Below are positions 62,901 to 64,000 of a stretch of 64,000 nt of DNA, piece after piece; positions within the stretch are counted from its first letter, which is position 1; the number at the start of each line of letters is the position of its first letter. Source of the DNA: Lytechinus pictus (Eukaryota > Echinodermata > Echinoidea > Temnopleuroida > Toxopneustidae); NCBI RefSeq assembly GCF_037042905.1, contig NC_087258.1, forward strand, positions 2,093,001-2,157,000. The letters run 5' to 3'. A model generated the notes under the pieces. The model saw only the letters and a list, made by a program, of their open reading frames with translations. It did not search any database and had not been told where the DNA came from. A program made the position numbers and the translations under genes.

Positions 62901-63483
62901 TTCTTTTTTCTTTCGTAATCTTTTTTTTTTAGTTTTAAAATTATTGAGGTAATGAACTTTTCTACGTTTTTTTATAAATAATGATAAGGCATTAAATCAT
63001 TTATTACCATCTATAAAATGAAGCCCAATAACTTCTTCGGAAAATTGGAGGCTTATTTTTTTCTTGTTTTCTACGATTCAAGATTACGTTGTGCTTTTTT
63101 TGTGCCTCATGTTAACAGATCTATGAATTATGGTGGAATAGGCGTAGTCATCGGACATGAATTAACGCATGCATTCGACGATAAAGGCAAGTGAAATATT
63201 GAATTGGTAATTAGTAAACATTTTGAAATGACATGAATGTTCGAAATAGCCAGGAATATTCATCCCTTTAAAAGAGGTATCATATAAATCAAGATATTAT
63301 TGCTTATTACGCTTATGATTTATCATTGTTCTTGTTTCTCCTTTTTTTACAGGACGTCATTTTGATATTGATGGAAATTTAGGTATTTGGTGGACGAATT
63401 CGTCGAGCGAGTCATTTCGGAGAAAAACACAATGCCTCATTGATCAGTATTCCAGCTATCAATATGAAGATCTAGGAATGAAC
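12824..63483 (+). CDS. M13 zinc metalloprotease, ECE/neprilysin-like, multi-exon, 3' partial
   Basis: Joining 19 phase-compatible exons gives 709 residues without a stop. Order: cytoplasmic tail (about 1-77), one hydrophobic segment (78-99) after a basic RxRLEKR stretch, stalk, then the M13 ectodomain. Visible family marks are the cysteines C140, C144, C149, C167, C175 and C231, the DPCEDFYEYSCGGW block, LGGWP, NRDYYL, WMDD, NAYY (615-618, substrate binding in the family), FPAAILQPPYFS and HELTHAFDD (656-664), where the two histidines bind zinc and E657 is catalytic. Several N-glycosylation sequons lie in the ectodomain. The family comprises type II membrane endopeptidases that process or degrade extracellular peptides. 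HELTHAFDD and WWTNSS resemble ECE; QPPYFS resembles neprilysin, so the subtype is unsettled. The exons for ENxxD (third zinc ligand) and the C-terminal CxxW are beyond the window. Exons 2 and 4-19 are firm; exons 1 and 3 are less certain. Confidence 0.95.
13257..13480 (+). repeat. Pyrimidine-rich (TTC)n tract
   Basis: CT-rich, mainly TTC and TTCTTT units. The open frames of 131-164 codons here encode Phe/Ser/Leu runs and are low-complexity artefacts. It lies about 400 bases inside the probable first intron. Confidence 0.85.
14041..14325 (-). mobile_element. tRNA-derived SINE with trinucleotide tail
   Basis: On the minus strand, gtcgtggtctagtggttac (A box) and cgtgggttcgaatccca (B box) are followed by cagcaagaaattcacccac and a body ending in a TAG/TAA-type trinucleotide tail at 14041-14130. 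The same family occurs at 43155 and 54693. Confidence 0.85.
14675..15275 (+). repeat. 38-bp minisatellite, about 15 copies
   Basis: The unit is close to ttccacctccccaagatgtg plus caccccataccactttag. Most copies are 38 bp and a few are 37-39 or longer, including one near 14870 with an internal duplication. It is too regular and lacks alternating spacers, so it is not a CRISPR array. Open frames across it shift with each unit. Confidence 0.95.
16739..16775 (+). repeat. (GT)n(GA)n microsatellite
   Basis: A short GT tract passes directly into a GA tract; a G13-14 run follows near 16826. Confidence 0.85.
17995..18054 (+). repeat. Hairpin with 24-bp arms
   Basis: agagtgataattcatatttt + gcat pairs with atgcaaaatataaattatca + ctct across a 12-base loop, with one mismatch or so. 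No terminator context or gene adjoins it, so it is probably a foldback remnant. Confidence 0.8.
21183..21240 (+). repeat. Left copy of a 58-60-bp direct repeat
   Basis: The sequence (atctcttaatgatcattgat ... agtcgaattgagtatatcgg) recurs at 23086-23144 with a few differences. The two copies bracket the ATTCGG-rich block and the inserted TIR element. Confidence 0.8.
21438..22180 (+). repeat. ATTCGG-rich block, tandem duplication with 403-bp offset
   Basis: Copy A (about 21438-21779) and copy B (about 21841-22178) align along their length, each starting attcgggccaca and containing gtaatcggagcaatcgg or taatcggagcaatcgg and ggatggccaaaat. Within each copy the hexamer attcgg recurs every 10-30 bases. 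A 192-codon minus-strand frame spans both copies with two versions of a Pro/Asn/Arg-rich repeat (NVTRLLRLQPN / NVARLLRLKPN); it probably reflects the repeat. Confidence 0.85.
22189..23065 (+). mobile_element. 877-bp nonautonomous TIR DNA transposon with 7-bp TSD
   Basis: The left end ctagcctcttgtcgaggccc matches the reverse complement of the right end (gggcctcgacaaaaggctag) with one or two changes. Similarity continues inward to a shared agggcctcttgacatctga segment. The element is flanked by TACAACC at 22182-22188 and 23066-23072. It encodes no transposase; the longest internal frames are under 90 codons. A 7-8-bp duplication would fit P-like or hAT-like groups, but the TIR sequence does not let me choose. 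Confidence 0.85.
23086..23144 (+). repeat. Right copy of the 58-60-bp direct repeat
   Basis: It matches 21183-21240 and is in the same orientation. It could be what remains of a larger duplication or the edges of an older element. Confidence 0.8.
24890..25062 (+). mobile_element. Possible non-LTR retrotransposon 3' end
   Basis: The end gcgaacaaattgaatttcc ... aaaaaatatctgaatctgaat resembles 3' termini of CR1/L2-type LINEs, which often finish in short ctgaat repeats. No reverse transcriptase sequence remains upstream. This is recall-based and tentative. Confidence 0.35.
25358..25374 (+). repeat. G17 homopolymer after a CT/GT tract
   Basis: It is an example of the long G runs that recur through the window, preceded by tctctctctatgtatgtgtg. 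Confidence 0.9.
25535..25640 (+). mobile_element. Small palindromic element, GAAACCGACTCC family, copy 1
   Basis: Left gtcacatcaacgaaaccgac + tcc pairs with right ggagtcggtttcgccgcagt + gtgac. It is followed by tgtcgctt. A related copy is at 29882-29998. Confidence 0.75.
25814..26059 (+). mobile_element. 246-bp MITE with about 60-bp TIRs
   Basis: Left end ctacagtgcaaaaactccgg and right end (ccggagtttttgcagtgtag) are inverted. Pairing continues through gtgttgattt, accagccc and atgtccaca. Internal ttaacacca / tggtgttg motifs repeat. No coding capacity. Confidence 0.88.
26169..26412 (+). mobile_element. tRNA-derived SINE, (GAA)n tail
   Basis: The head gcgcgatagctcagtcggta contains the A box and cccgggttcaattccc the B box. 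A body without tRNA similarity follows (tggtaaggcatttatcctca, ggtcccctggtcgcttgctc), ending in (AAG)n. The element also sits directly after another GAA tract (26128-26160). The body differs from the other SINEs here, so it is a second family. Confidence 0.85.
27303..27540 (+). mobile_element. Foldback element: about 95-bp arms, about 25-bp loop
   Basis: The left arm (tagcctataatctaggcaga ... gtctgatctggtaaagacta) is repeated in inverse at the right with very few mismatches, including cagataagg-free stretches of 30 or more perfectly paired bases. The whole would extrude as one long hairpin. The near identity suggests a young or gene-converted element. Confidence 0.9.
29882..29998 (+). mobile_element. 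Small palindromic element, GAAACCGA family, copy 2
   Basis: cagcgaaaccgataccaaac and catccgaaataacgtaatgg share order with the copy at 25535 (caacgaaaccgactccaaac, ttgcaaataatgtaat), and both end near gtgtg(a/c)c(c/t)gtcgctt. The two copies are diverged. Confidence 0.65.
32121..32192 (-). tRNA. tRNA-Val (anticodon AAC)
   Basis: The minus strand folds as a complete tRNA. Acceptor arms GTTTTCG/CGGAAAC have one G-U pair; the D arm is GTGTAGCGGTTATCAC; anticodon stem TGAGT/ACTCA with loop CTAACAC; T arm CCCGG-TTCGAGC-CCGGG. Loop and body match eukaryotic valine tRNA. There is no SINE body or tail, which argues for a genuine gene. The nearest run of four or more T downstream on the minus strand is about 33 bases away (32084-32088), so termination may be weak. 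Confidence 0.88.
32414..32485 (-). tRNA. tRNA-Val (anticodon TAC)
   Basis: It is nearly identical to the gene at 32121-32192, but the anticodon loop is TTTACAC, giving a UAC anticodon. The acceptor stem GTTTCCG/CGGAAAC is perfect and the T arm is intact. The D loop reads GTGTAGTGTTTATCAC, so the usual GG pair has become GT; loss of one conserved D-loop G may weaken tertiary pairing. A run of nine or more T follows the 3' end on the minus strand, a good Pol III terminator. Confidence 0.82.
33190..33275 (+). mobile_element. SINE 3' tail fragment
   Basis: It contains gaagcgccttgagcatctaa, then aagatggaaaatgcgatata and a short (ATT)n. A related block is at 61270-61340 (gccttgagcatcttattatg ...). 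Both look like tails of SINEs whose heads are gone. Confidence 0.55.
36075..36400 (+). repeat. CA/CCC-rich low-complexity tract
   Basis: Interrupted (CA)n with cacccaccctccctcacaca-type sequence. Open frames on both strands here are compositional. Confidence 0.75.
36900..38140. other. End of probable intron 1; no gene seen
   Basis: AT-rich with one G13 run near 37170. A block at about 37231-37555 (gtgcaaaaactttgg ... aacaccattac ... tcttgcagttta) looks like a decayed relative of the 25814 MITE. Nothing coding was seen before exon 2. Confidence 0.4.
38173..38438 (+). CDS. Exon 2: cytoplasmic tail and transmembrane segment (res 14-103)
   Basis: The acceptor follows a pyrimidine-rich tract ending ccaacag and the donor is gtaagt. 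The exon enters with one base of a codon (phase 2) and leaves after one base (phase 1). It encodes a Ser/Pro-rich polar tail, then RTRLEKR, then a hydrophobic run of about 22 residues ending FVQW. The basic residues before the run predict a type II (N-in) signal anchor, as usual for M13 peptidases. The tail is about 77 residues if exon 1 is correct. Confidence 0.85.
38493..38618 (+). mobile_element. 126-bp foldback element just after exon 2
   Basis: Left gtacagtgagtcgaaaacag + ccgtttt pairs with right aaaacggctttttttctact + cgccgtgcgac, imperfectly. It starts 54 bases into intron 2. Confidence 0.65.
40008..40556 (+). mobile_element. About 550-bp TIR element with internal CCCTTAACAAGTAT repeats
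   Basis: Left gggggcacttccattgacaa followed by gtggataccatgcgctacc matches the reverse complement of the right end (ggtcgcgcatggtatccacc, cgtcaatgcaagtggcccc). TIR length is about 40 bases. Inside, ccctaaacaagtat or cccttaacaagtattgg recurs at least five times. No transposase is encoded and no clear target duplication was found. Confidence 0.82.
41428..41985 (+). repeat. Long (AGT)n microsatellite in intron 2
   Basis: About 560 bases of AGT/GTA/TAG with interruptions such as tatagtagtcg that recur as a higher-order pattern. The TAG stop occurs in one frame throughout. Confidence 0.97.
43155..43345 (-). mobile_element. tRNA-derived SINE in intron 2
   Basis: The minus strand reads a degenerate tRNA head (gtggcccaggggataactc, B-box-like gtcggttcaaatcc), then gcgctgcactcaacccaggt and gaatgcgctgagcgc, and ends agctaaagccggggtaataa. 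Point changes in the head suggest an old copy. Confidence 0.82.
45310..45400 (-). mobile_element. Truncated SINE 3' region
   Basis: On the minus strand the segment starts at agccggggtaatagtatgca, continues as gcgcttagaaatatttgtat and ends in an ATT-rich trinucleotide tail. It matches the distal part of the family at 43155. The tRNA head is missing. Confidence 0.65.
45864..45932 (+). CDS. Candidate exon 3: 69-nt juxtamembrane exon (res 103-126)
   Basis: It is an open 69-base block between an acceptor ttccaacag and a donor gtatga. It enters and leaves in phase 1, exactly matching exon 2's end and exon 4's start. It encodes a polar 23-residue stalk stretch (SEQSHTLRHQQYNVIESFD) with no cysteine. 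The length is a multiple of three, so including or skipping it leaves the frame intact; skipping turns the junction codon into Ser. There is no homology support because M13 stalks are poorly conserved, so this rests on splice sites and phase. Confidence 0.5.
46471..46677 (+). mobile_element. 207-bp MITE in intron 3
   Basis: Left cgcactgttaaaaatcattt + aaacaacgctgtttactatgt matches the inverse of the right end (aacagggttgtttagattat, ttttaacagtgcg). Internal gtttaaa-type repeats add further palindromy. It lies between candidate exon 3 and exon 4. Confidence 0.88.
47742..47822 (+). CDS. Exon 4: start of M13 ectodomain, first cysteines (res 126-153)
   Basis: Acceptor tttctacag, donor gtaact, phase 1 in and 1 out. 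It encodes INQRNSLSQSTDECTEICTSPNCVAS. The C-x3-C-x4-C spacing with TSPNCV is the classic opening of the M13 ectodomain, where these cysteines form conserved disulfides. Confidence 0.93.
48365..48790 (+). repeat. Inverted tandem repeat of TTTTGTCCATT / AATGGACGAAAT type units
   Basis: The left half repeats phrases like aattcgtccaattaccgatt and cattttgtctaataaccga. The right half repeats the complementary sense (gagacgaaatggtcatggg, gattagacggagtgattat). The two halves form a large imperfect palindrome made of 15-25-base tandem units, in intron 4. Confidence 0.8.
48905..49160 (+). repeat. Dispersed G-run repeat in intron 4
   Basis: The block (gcaaaatttatttaaaaaag, gatcaaattttgtgataaat, ccttttttttcttggtcg, a G17 run, then tcatctgtacgtcac) is similar to the reverse complement of about 17776-17975 (cgtacagatgggggccaaaa ... 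aaatttatcacagaatttga). It ends 90 bases before exon 5. Confidence 0.6.
49250..49411 (+). CDS. Exon 5: M13 N-terminal subdomain, DPCEDFYEYSCGGW (res 153-207)
   Basis: Acceptor aattttcag, donor gtaagc, phase 1 to 1. It encodes AARLISNMDP, then DPCEDFYEYSCGGW, then NVIPEDDSHYAV. This is one of the most diagnostic M13 blocks and gives the family assignment on its own. C167 and C175 are the conserved cysteines. Confidence 0.97.
50028..50111 (+). CDS. Exon 6: M13 N-terminal subdomain, FYKSCMNE (res 207-235)
   Basis: The acceptor is a less common AAG (gttaataag) and the donor is gtaggt; phase 1 to 1. It encodes ELIERTPPPSETEAIRKARD followed by FYKSCMNE. The family has Y-x-SCMN at this place, and C231 is the conserved cysteine. 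Confidence 0.93.
50752..50822 (+). mobile_element. Truncated SINE tRNA-like head in intron 6
   Basis: The head gtcgtgtctagcagttatga gives an A box and cgggggttcgaatac a B box. The typical SINE body does not follow. Poor acceptor-stem pairing argues against a functional tRNA gene. Confidence 0.6.
51503..51711 (+). CDS. Exon 7: M13 subdomain, LGGWP block (res 235-304)
   Basis: Acceptor tgtgtag, donor gtaagg, phase 1 in and 0 out. It encodes VLTQRGIEPL, then KLGGWPVLNDG, WRLEDVLA, and FNRISVDAADSNSHIMT. Its last 11 bases and its donor are duplicated in the tandem repeat that follows directly. Confidence 0.95.
51701..51913 (+). repeat. 43-bp tandem repeat, 5 copies, containing the exon 7 donor
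   Basis: Copies begin at 51701, 51744, 51787, 51830 and 51873. The first four are 43 bp and the last is about 41 bp. Each contains tatgacg followed by gtaagg, that is, the last exon bases and the full donor. The first copy overlaps the true exon end. The copies are almost identical, so the expansion looks recent. Confidence 0.95.
52255..53190 (+). repeat. 17-bp minisatellite in intron 7
   Basis: It is a degenerate tandem array with a unit close to gtgacgagatacgctgg, clearest from about 52370 to 53010. Seventeen is not a multiple of three and the unit lacks stops on the minus strand, so overlapping minus-strand open frames of 104-209 codons appear (Ser/Pro/His/Tyr-rich repeats). They are not regarded as genes. 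Confidence 0.9.
53825..53887 (+). CDS. Exon 8: M13 LGLxxRDYYL block (res 305-325)
   Basis: Acceptor ttgttttag, donor gtaggt, phase 0 to 0. It encodes FDQPNLGLQNRDYYLRGNSIQ. The Q-x2-LGL-x2-RDYYL pattern is highly conserved in M13 peptidases. Confidence 0.96.
54213..54335 (+). CDS. Exon 9: M13 helical region (res 326-366)
   Basis: Acceptor atttctgcag, donor gtgagt, phase 0 to 0. It encodes YEKYMIDMTLYVRGG, an ENVTSE glycosylation sequon, and EVLEFEKKMAN. The E-x-E-x2-(I/M)AN ending matches the family, in which a Thr/Ser-containing segment follows. Confidence 0.95.
54419..54505 (+). other. 87-nt exon-like block, out of phase (possible remnant or poison exon)
   Basis: The block lies between a good acceptor (ttctatttcag) and a gtaag donor and has the same length as exon 10. 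In the frame starting at its second base it reads ENPLREEMYENRIQIPVEKF with LDSLLQRR after it. The R-E-E-x-Y pattern resembles the M13 segment that exon 10 encodes. Joined to exon 9 (phase 0) it would be read in another frame and meet TGA at its tenth codon. It may be a decayed duplicate of exon 10, a regulated poison exon, or chance. Confidence 0.35.
54693..54928 (+). mobile_element. tRNA-derived SINE, (TTA)n tail, in intron 9
   Basis: The tRNA-like head has an A-box region (tagtctattagttatgac) and a B box (gtgggttcgattctc). It is followed by a tRNA-unrelated body with gcaagaagtttacccac, ttgtgctgcactcaaccca and gaatgcctgagcgcc, ending in (TTA)n. It shares body sequence with the elements at 14235, 43155 and 55993. 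Confidence 0.88.
54947..55033 (+). CDS. Exon 10: M13 connecting segment (res 367-395)
   Basis: Acceptor ttattttcag, donor gtaaga, phase 0 to 0, 29 codons. It encodes ISMTPTAKRGAQLLNQKVS and then VSYLKRRLPT. It bridges exon 9 (...KMAN) and exon 11 (IDWTRYF) with what I recall as the spacing seen in ECE/neprilysin between the N-I-T and (I/F)-N/D-W positions. A longer open frame here in another phase is a shadow. Confidence 0.9.
55792..55919 (+). CDS. Exon 11: M13 IDWxxYF and VVYxPxYL region (res 396-438)
   Basis: Acceptor ttactctcag, donor gtatgt, phase 0 in and 2 out. It encodes IDWTRYFQLVLNKTDI, then MELVVYSPQYLLGL, then ETPN with the split Arg codon. VVY-x-P-x-YL and TP-x-R are typical M13 landmarks. 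Confidence 0.95.
55993..56235 (+). mobile_element. tRNA-derived SINE, internally deleted, in intron 11
   Basis: The head gcgtcatggtctagtggttatgac carries the A box. The sequence then passes directly into the body (cagcaagaaatttacgctca, ttgtgctgcactcaacc, gtgaatgggtacc), so the B-box region is lost. The 3' part has gagcgctttgagcac. The deletion should have removed internal promoter activity. Confidence 0.8.
56920..57050 (+). repeat. (TTTA)n tract in intron 11
   Basis: Interrupted TTTA tetranucleotide repeats; hydrophobic open frames here (Leu/Phe/Ile/Tyr runs) are not genes. The rest of intron 11 up to exon 12 is AT-rich. Confidence 0.85.
57873..57966 (+). CDS. Exon 12: M13 core helix, NYLVWRAV (res 438-469)
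   Basis: Acceptor tatgcaccag, donor gtacat, phase 2 in and 0 out. It encodes RTIANYLVWRAVIYTMDLMN followed by SKARSIRQTFHK. It matches the R-T-(V/I)-x-NY-x-(V/I)-W helix of the family. Confidence 0.93.
58867..58995 (+). CDS. Exon 13: M13 WxxC...GALFV block (res 470-512)
   Basis: Acceptor ttattattcag, donor gtaggt, phase 0 to 0. It encodes a basic loop, then KWKQCIENTNSYMSRALGAL and FVLEKFDVESKKT. The W-x2-C and ALGALFV patterns are standard for M13; C484 is a conserved cysteine. Confidence 0.96.
59034..59172 (+). mobile_element. Foldback (inverted-repeat) element in intron 13
   Basis: The ends atatatggactgctttgag and the reverse complement of aaaagcagtccatatat pair. The pairing continues into catggttgtttc / gaaacaaccatg, around a GC-richer centre of about 60 bases. 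It starts 38 bases after the exon 13 donor. No transposase is encoded. Confidence 0.8.
59920..60060 (+). repeat. AAAT/ATAA-rich tract in intron 13
   Basis: Repeated ataaataaat and atatat words. Intron 13 (58996-60196) also contains the foldback element and a GT-rich patch at 59218-59300. Confidence 0.75.
60197..60295 (+). CDS. Exon 14: M13 WMDxxT block (res 513-545)
   Basis: Acceptor tattgaccag, donor gtgaga, phase 0 to 0. It encodes ALTMIGHLRNTQYNILNTTD, then WMDDVTKQKALQK. W-M-D-x2-T is the invariant M13 landmark in front of the catalytic half. Confidence 0.96.
60837..60914 (+). CDS. Exon 15: M13 IGYxE segment (res 546-571)
   Basis: Acceptor gtcattcag, donor gtaagt, phase 0 to 0. It encodes AYAIREQIGYEEKLLNFTYL and DGVYER. 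(I/V)-x2-x-IGYP/E is the family pattern. An N-F-T glycosylation sequon is present. Confidence 0.94.
61270..61340 (+). mobile_element. SINE 3' tail fragment in intron 15
   Basis: It contains tgccttgagcatcttattat and gatggataaaggcgcatta, closely similar to the fragment at 33190-33275, and ends in TTATTATTA. No head is present. Confidence 0.55.
61638..61800 (+). CDS. Exon 16: M13 segment with substrate-binding NAYY (res 572-626)
   Basis: Acceptor ttttcatag, donor gtaagt, phase 0 in and 1 out. It encodes INITVDKYFENAVQIM, then KLFAKLDEKVDRYEW, then VPLVVNAYYQFSSNVI. N-A-(F/Y)-Y (615-618) contacts the substrate backbone in characterised members. A 12-base piece of the exon end (cagtaatgtaat) is repeated just inside the intron at 61809-61820. 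Confidence 0.96.
62360..62560 (+). repeat. GAGACGTC-rich palindromic patch in intron 16
   Basis: A hairpin agcaacatttccatgtc / gagacgtggaaatgttgct occupies 62369-62420. It is followed by repeated gacgtc words: gcgacgtctcggg, ctgagacgtcactt, ccgagacgtcgctt and a degenerate ctgagatgtag. The patch is GC-richer than its surroundings. A 60-codon minus-strand frame across it is probably incidental. Confidence 0.7.
62677..62728 (+). CDS. Exon 17: 52-nt exon, FPAAILQPPYFS (res 626-643)
   Basis: Acceptor ttctattaag (AAG), donor gtaatc, phase 1 in and 2 out. It encodes FPAAILQPPYFSSRHS. The family usually has FPAGILQ, so Ala630 replaces the usual Gly. The C-terminal half of the motif is neprilysin-like. 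Confidence 0.96.
63119..63186 (+). CDS. Exon 18: catalytic zinc motif HELTH (res 643-666)
   Basis: Acceptor catgttaacag, phase 2 in and 1 out. It encodes SMNYGGIGVVIGHELTHAFD followed by DK and a split Gly codon. The HExxH motif is intact, with H656 and H660 as zinc ligands and E657 as the catalytic base. The donor is gcaagt, a GC-type site; reading in phase to the next exon requires the join at this point. Confidence 0.98.
63187..63352 (+). other. Intron 18: GC-AG type, 166 nt
   Basis: It begins gcaagt and ends after a T-rich tract with ttttttacag. Both flanking exons are conserved M13 sequence (FDDKG joined to GRHFD), so the junction is fixed by homology and no GT donor would preserve the frame. 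GCAAGT after AAG is the usual form of GC donors. Confidence 0.92.
63353..63483 (+). CDS. Exon 19: WWTNSS...CxxxQY block (res 666-709)
   Basis: Acceptor ttttttacag, donor gtgagt, phase 1 in and 0 out. It encodes GRHFDIDGNLGIWWTNSS, then FRRKTQCLIDQYSSYQYEDL. The WW-x-N-S and C-x3-QY patterns resemble ECE. The next exon, expected to carry the G-E-N-x-A-D motif, is outside the window. Confidence 0.96.
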
Positions 63484-64000
63484 GTGAGTATATATATATA
63501 TATATCACCAGGGGCGGTGAAATATTGGGCAGAGGGCGACTGCCCCAATTATTTTTCATTTTTTACAAGGGATAAAGCTAGGAGAAAAGGGGACCGGAAA
63601 TAATGGGGGAAACAGAAGAAAGATGCTTATTAAAAGAAGAGATCTGTGCCATGTAAATGGATAATACCTATGCTGCGCATGGTCGTACACATAAACTGTT
63701 GGGTGGGGGCAGGACGCGTATAATTTTTTGAAAAAAATAAATAAAACAAATAAAAGCGAGGCTGCGAAGGGACCGAGCTTGTCATTAGGGTGATTTTGCG
63801 TTTTGTGTAGTGAAAATATGATTAGGTCCATACTATTGGCGAATTTTGTGAAAATTTTCAGTAAGAACATACAAGTTTTCAAAATTTCGGTGGGAGGGGG
63901 GGGGGGGGCTGCCCCTGCCCCTCCCCCCGCGGCGTACTGCCATGATGCCGCGATTCTTACTCCTTATTATGGAGCCGTCGCTTTATATTAAATCACATAT
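63484..64000 (+). other. Start of intron 19, to window edge
   Basis: Donor gtgagt is followed by a short (AT)n, then repeat-like sequence beginning caccaggggcggtgaaatat and a G13 run near 63896. No further exon of the metalloprotease is visible before the window ends. Confidence 0.75.

Overview
This is eukaryotic, AT-rich, intron-rich DNA. It holds canonical GT-AG introns, many tRNA-derived SINEs, small inverted-repeat transposons, minisatellites, microsatellites and dozens of G or C homopolymer runs. I see no bacterial gene organisation. The SINE body (A and B boxes, a block reading 'cacattgtgctgcactcaac', a tail with 'agccggggtaataat' and trinucleotide repeats) and the other dispersed repeats suggest a marine deuterostome invertebrate, most likely an echinoderm. 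That placement is inference from recall and not a database match.

The one protein-coding gene I can reconstruct is a plus-strand M13 zinc metalloprotease of the neprilysin / endothelin-converting-enzyme (ECE) group. Nineteen exons in compatible phases can be placed. They are a candidate start exon (12824-12864), a transmembrane exon (38173-38438), a small juxtamembrane exon (45864-45932) and sixteen ectodomain exons from 47742 to 63483. The model gives 709 residues and runs off the right edge. It includes the HELTH zinc motif (residues 656-660) but not the ENxxD/C-terminal part, which must lie beyond the window. The product is predicted to be a type II membrane protein with an extracellular peptidase domain that cleaves small peptides.

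Layout. 1-12.3 kb: no recognisable gene; a 60-bp triplication, low-complexity tracts and diverged repeats. 12.3-12.9 kb: relatively GC-rich stretch with the candidate promoter and start exon. 12.9-38.2 kb: probable first intron, carrying a 38-bp minisatellite (14.7-15.3 kb), a duplicated ATTCGG-rich block with an 877-bp TIR transposon (21.2-23.1 kb), several foldback elements, two SINE types and two tRNA-Val genes with different anticodons (32.1-32.5 kb, minus strand). 38.2-47.7 kb: transmembrane and stalk exons separated by long introns with a 550-bp TIR element and a 560-bp (AGT)n tract. 47.7-64 kb: the ectodomain exons, with shorter introns holding SINEs, a 17-bp minisatellite and a 43-bp tandem repeat that duplicates a splice donor.

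No new multi-gene system is visible. The most unusual observations are the five-fold duplication of the exon 7 donor, an 87-nt out-of-phase exon-like block ahead of the real 87-nt exon 10, a GC-AG intron just after the zinc-motif exon, a frame-neutral 69-nt stalk exon, and the paired tRNA-Val genes that differ in anticodon.
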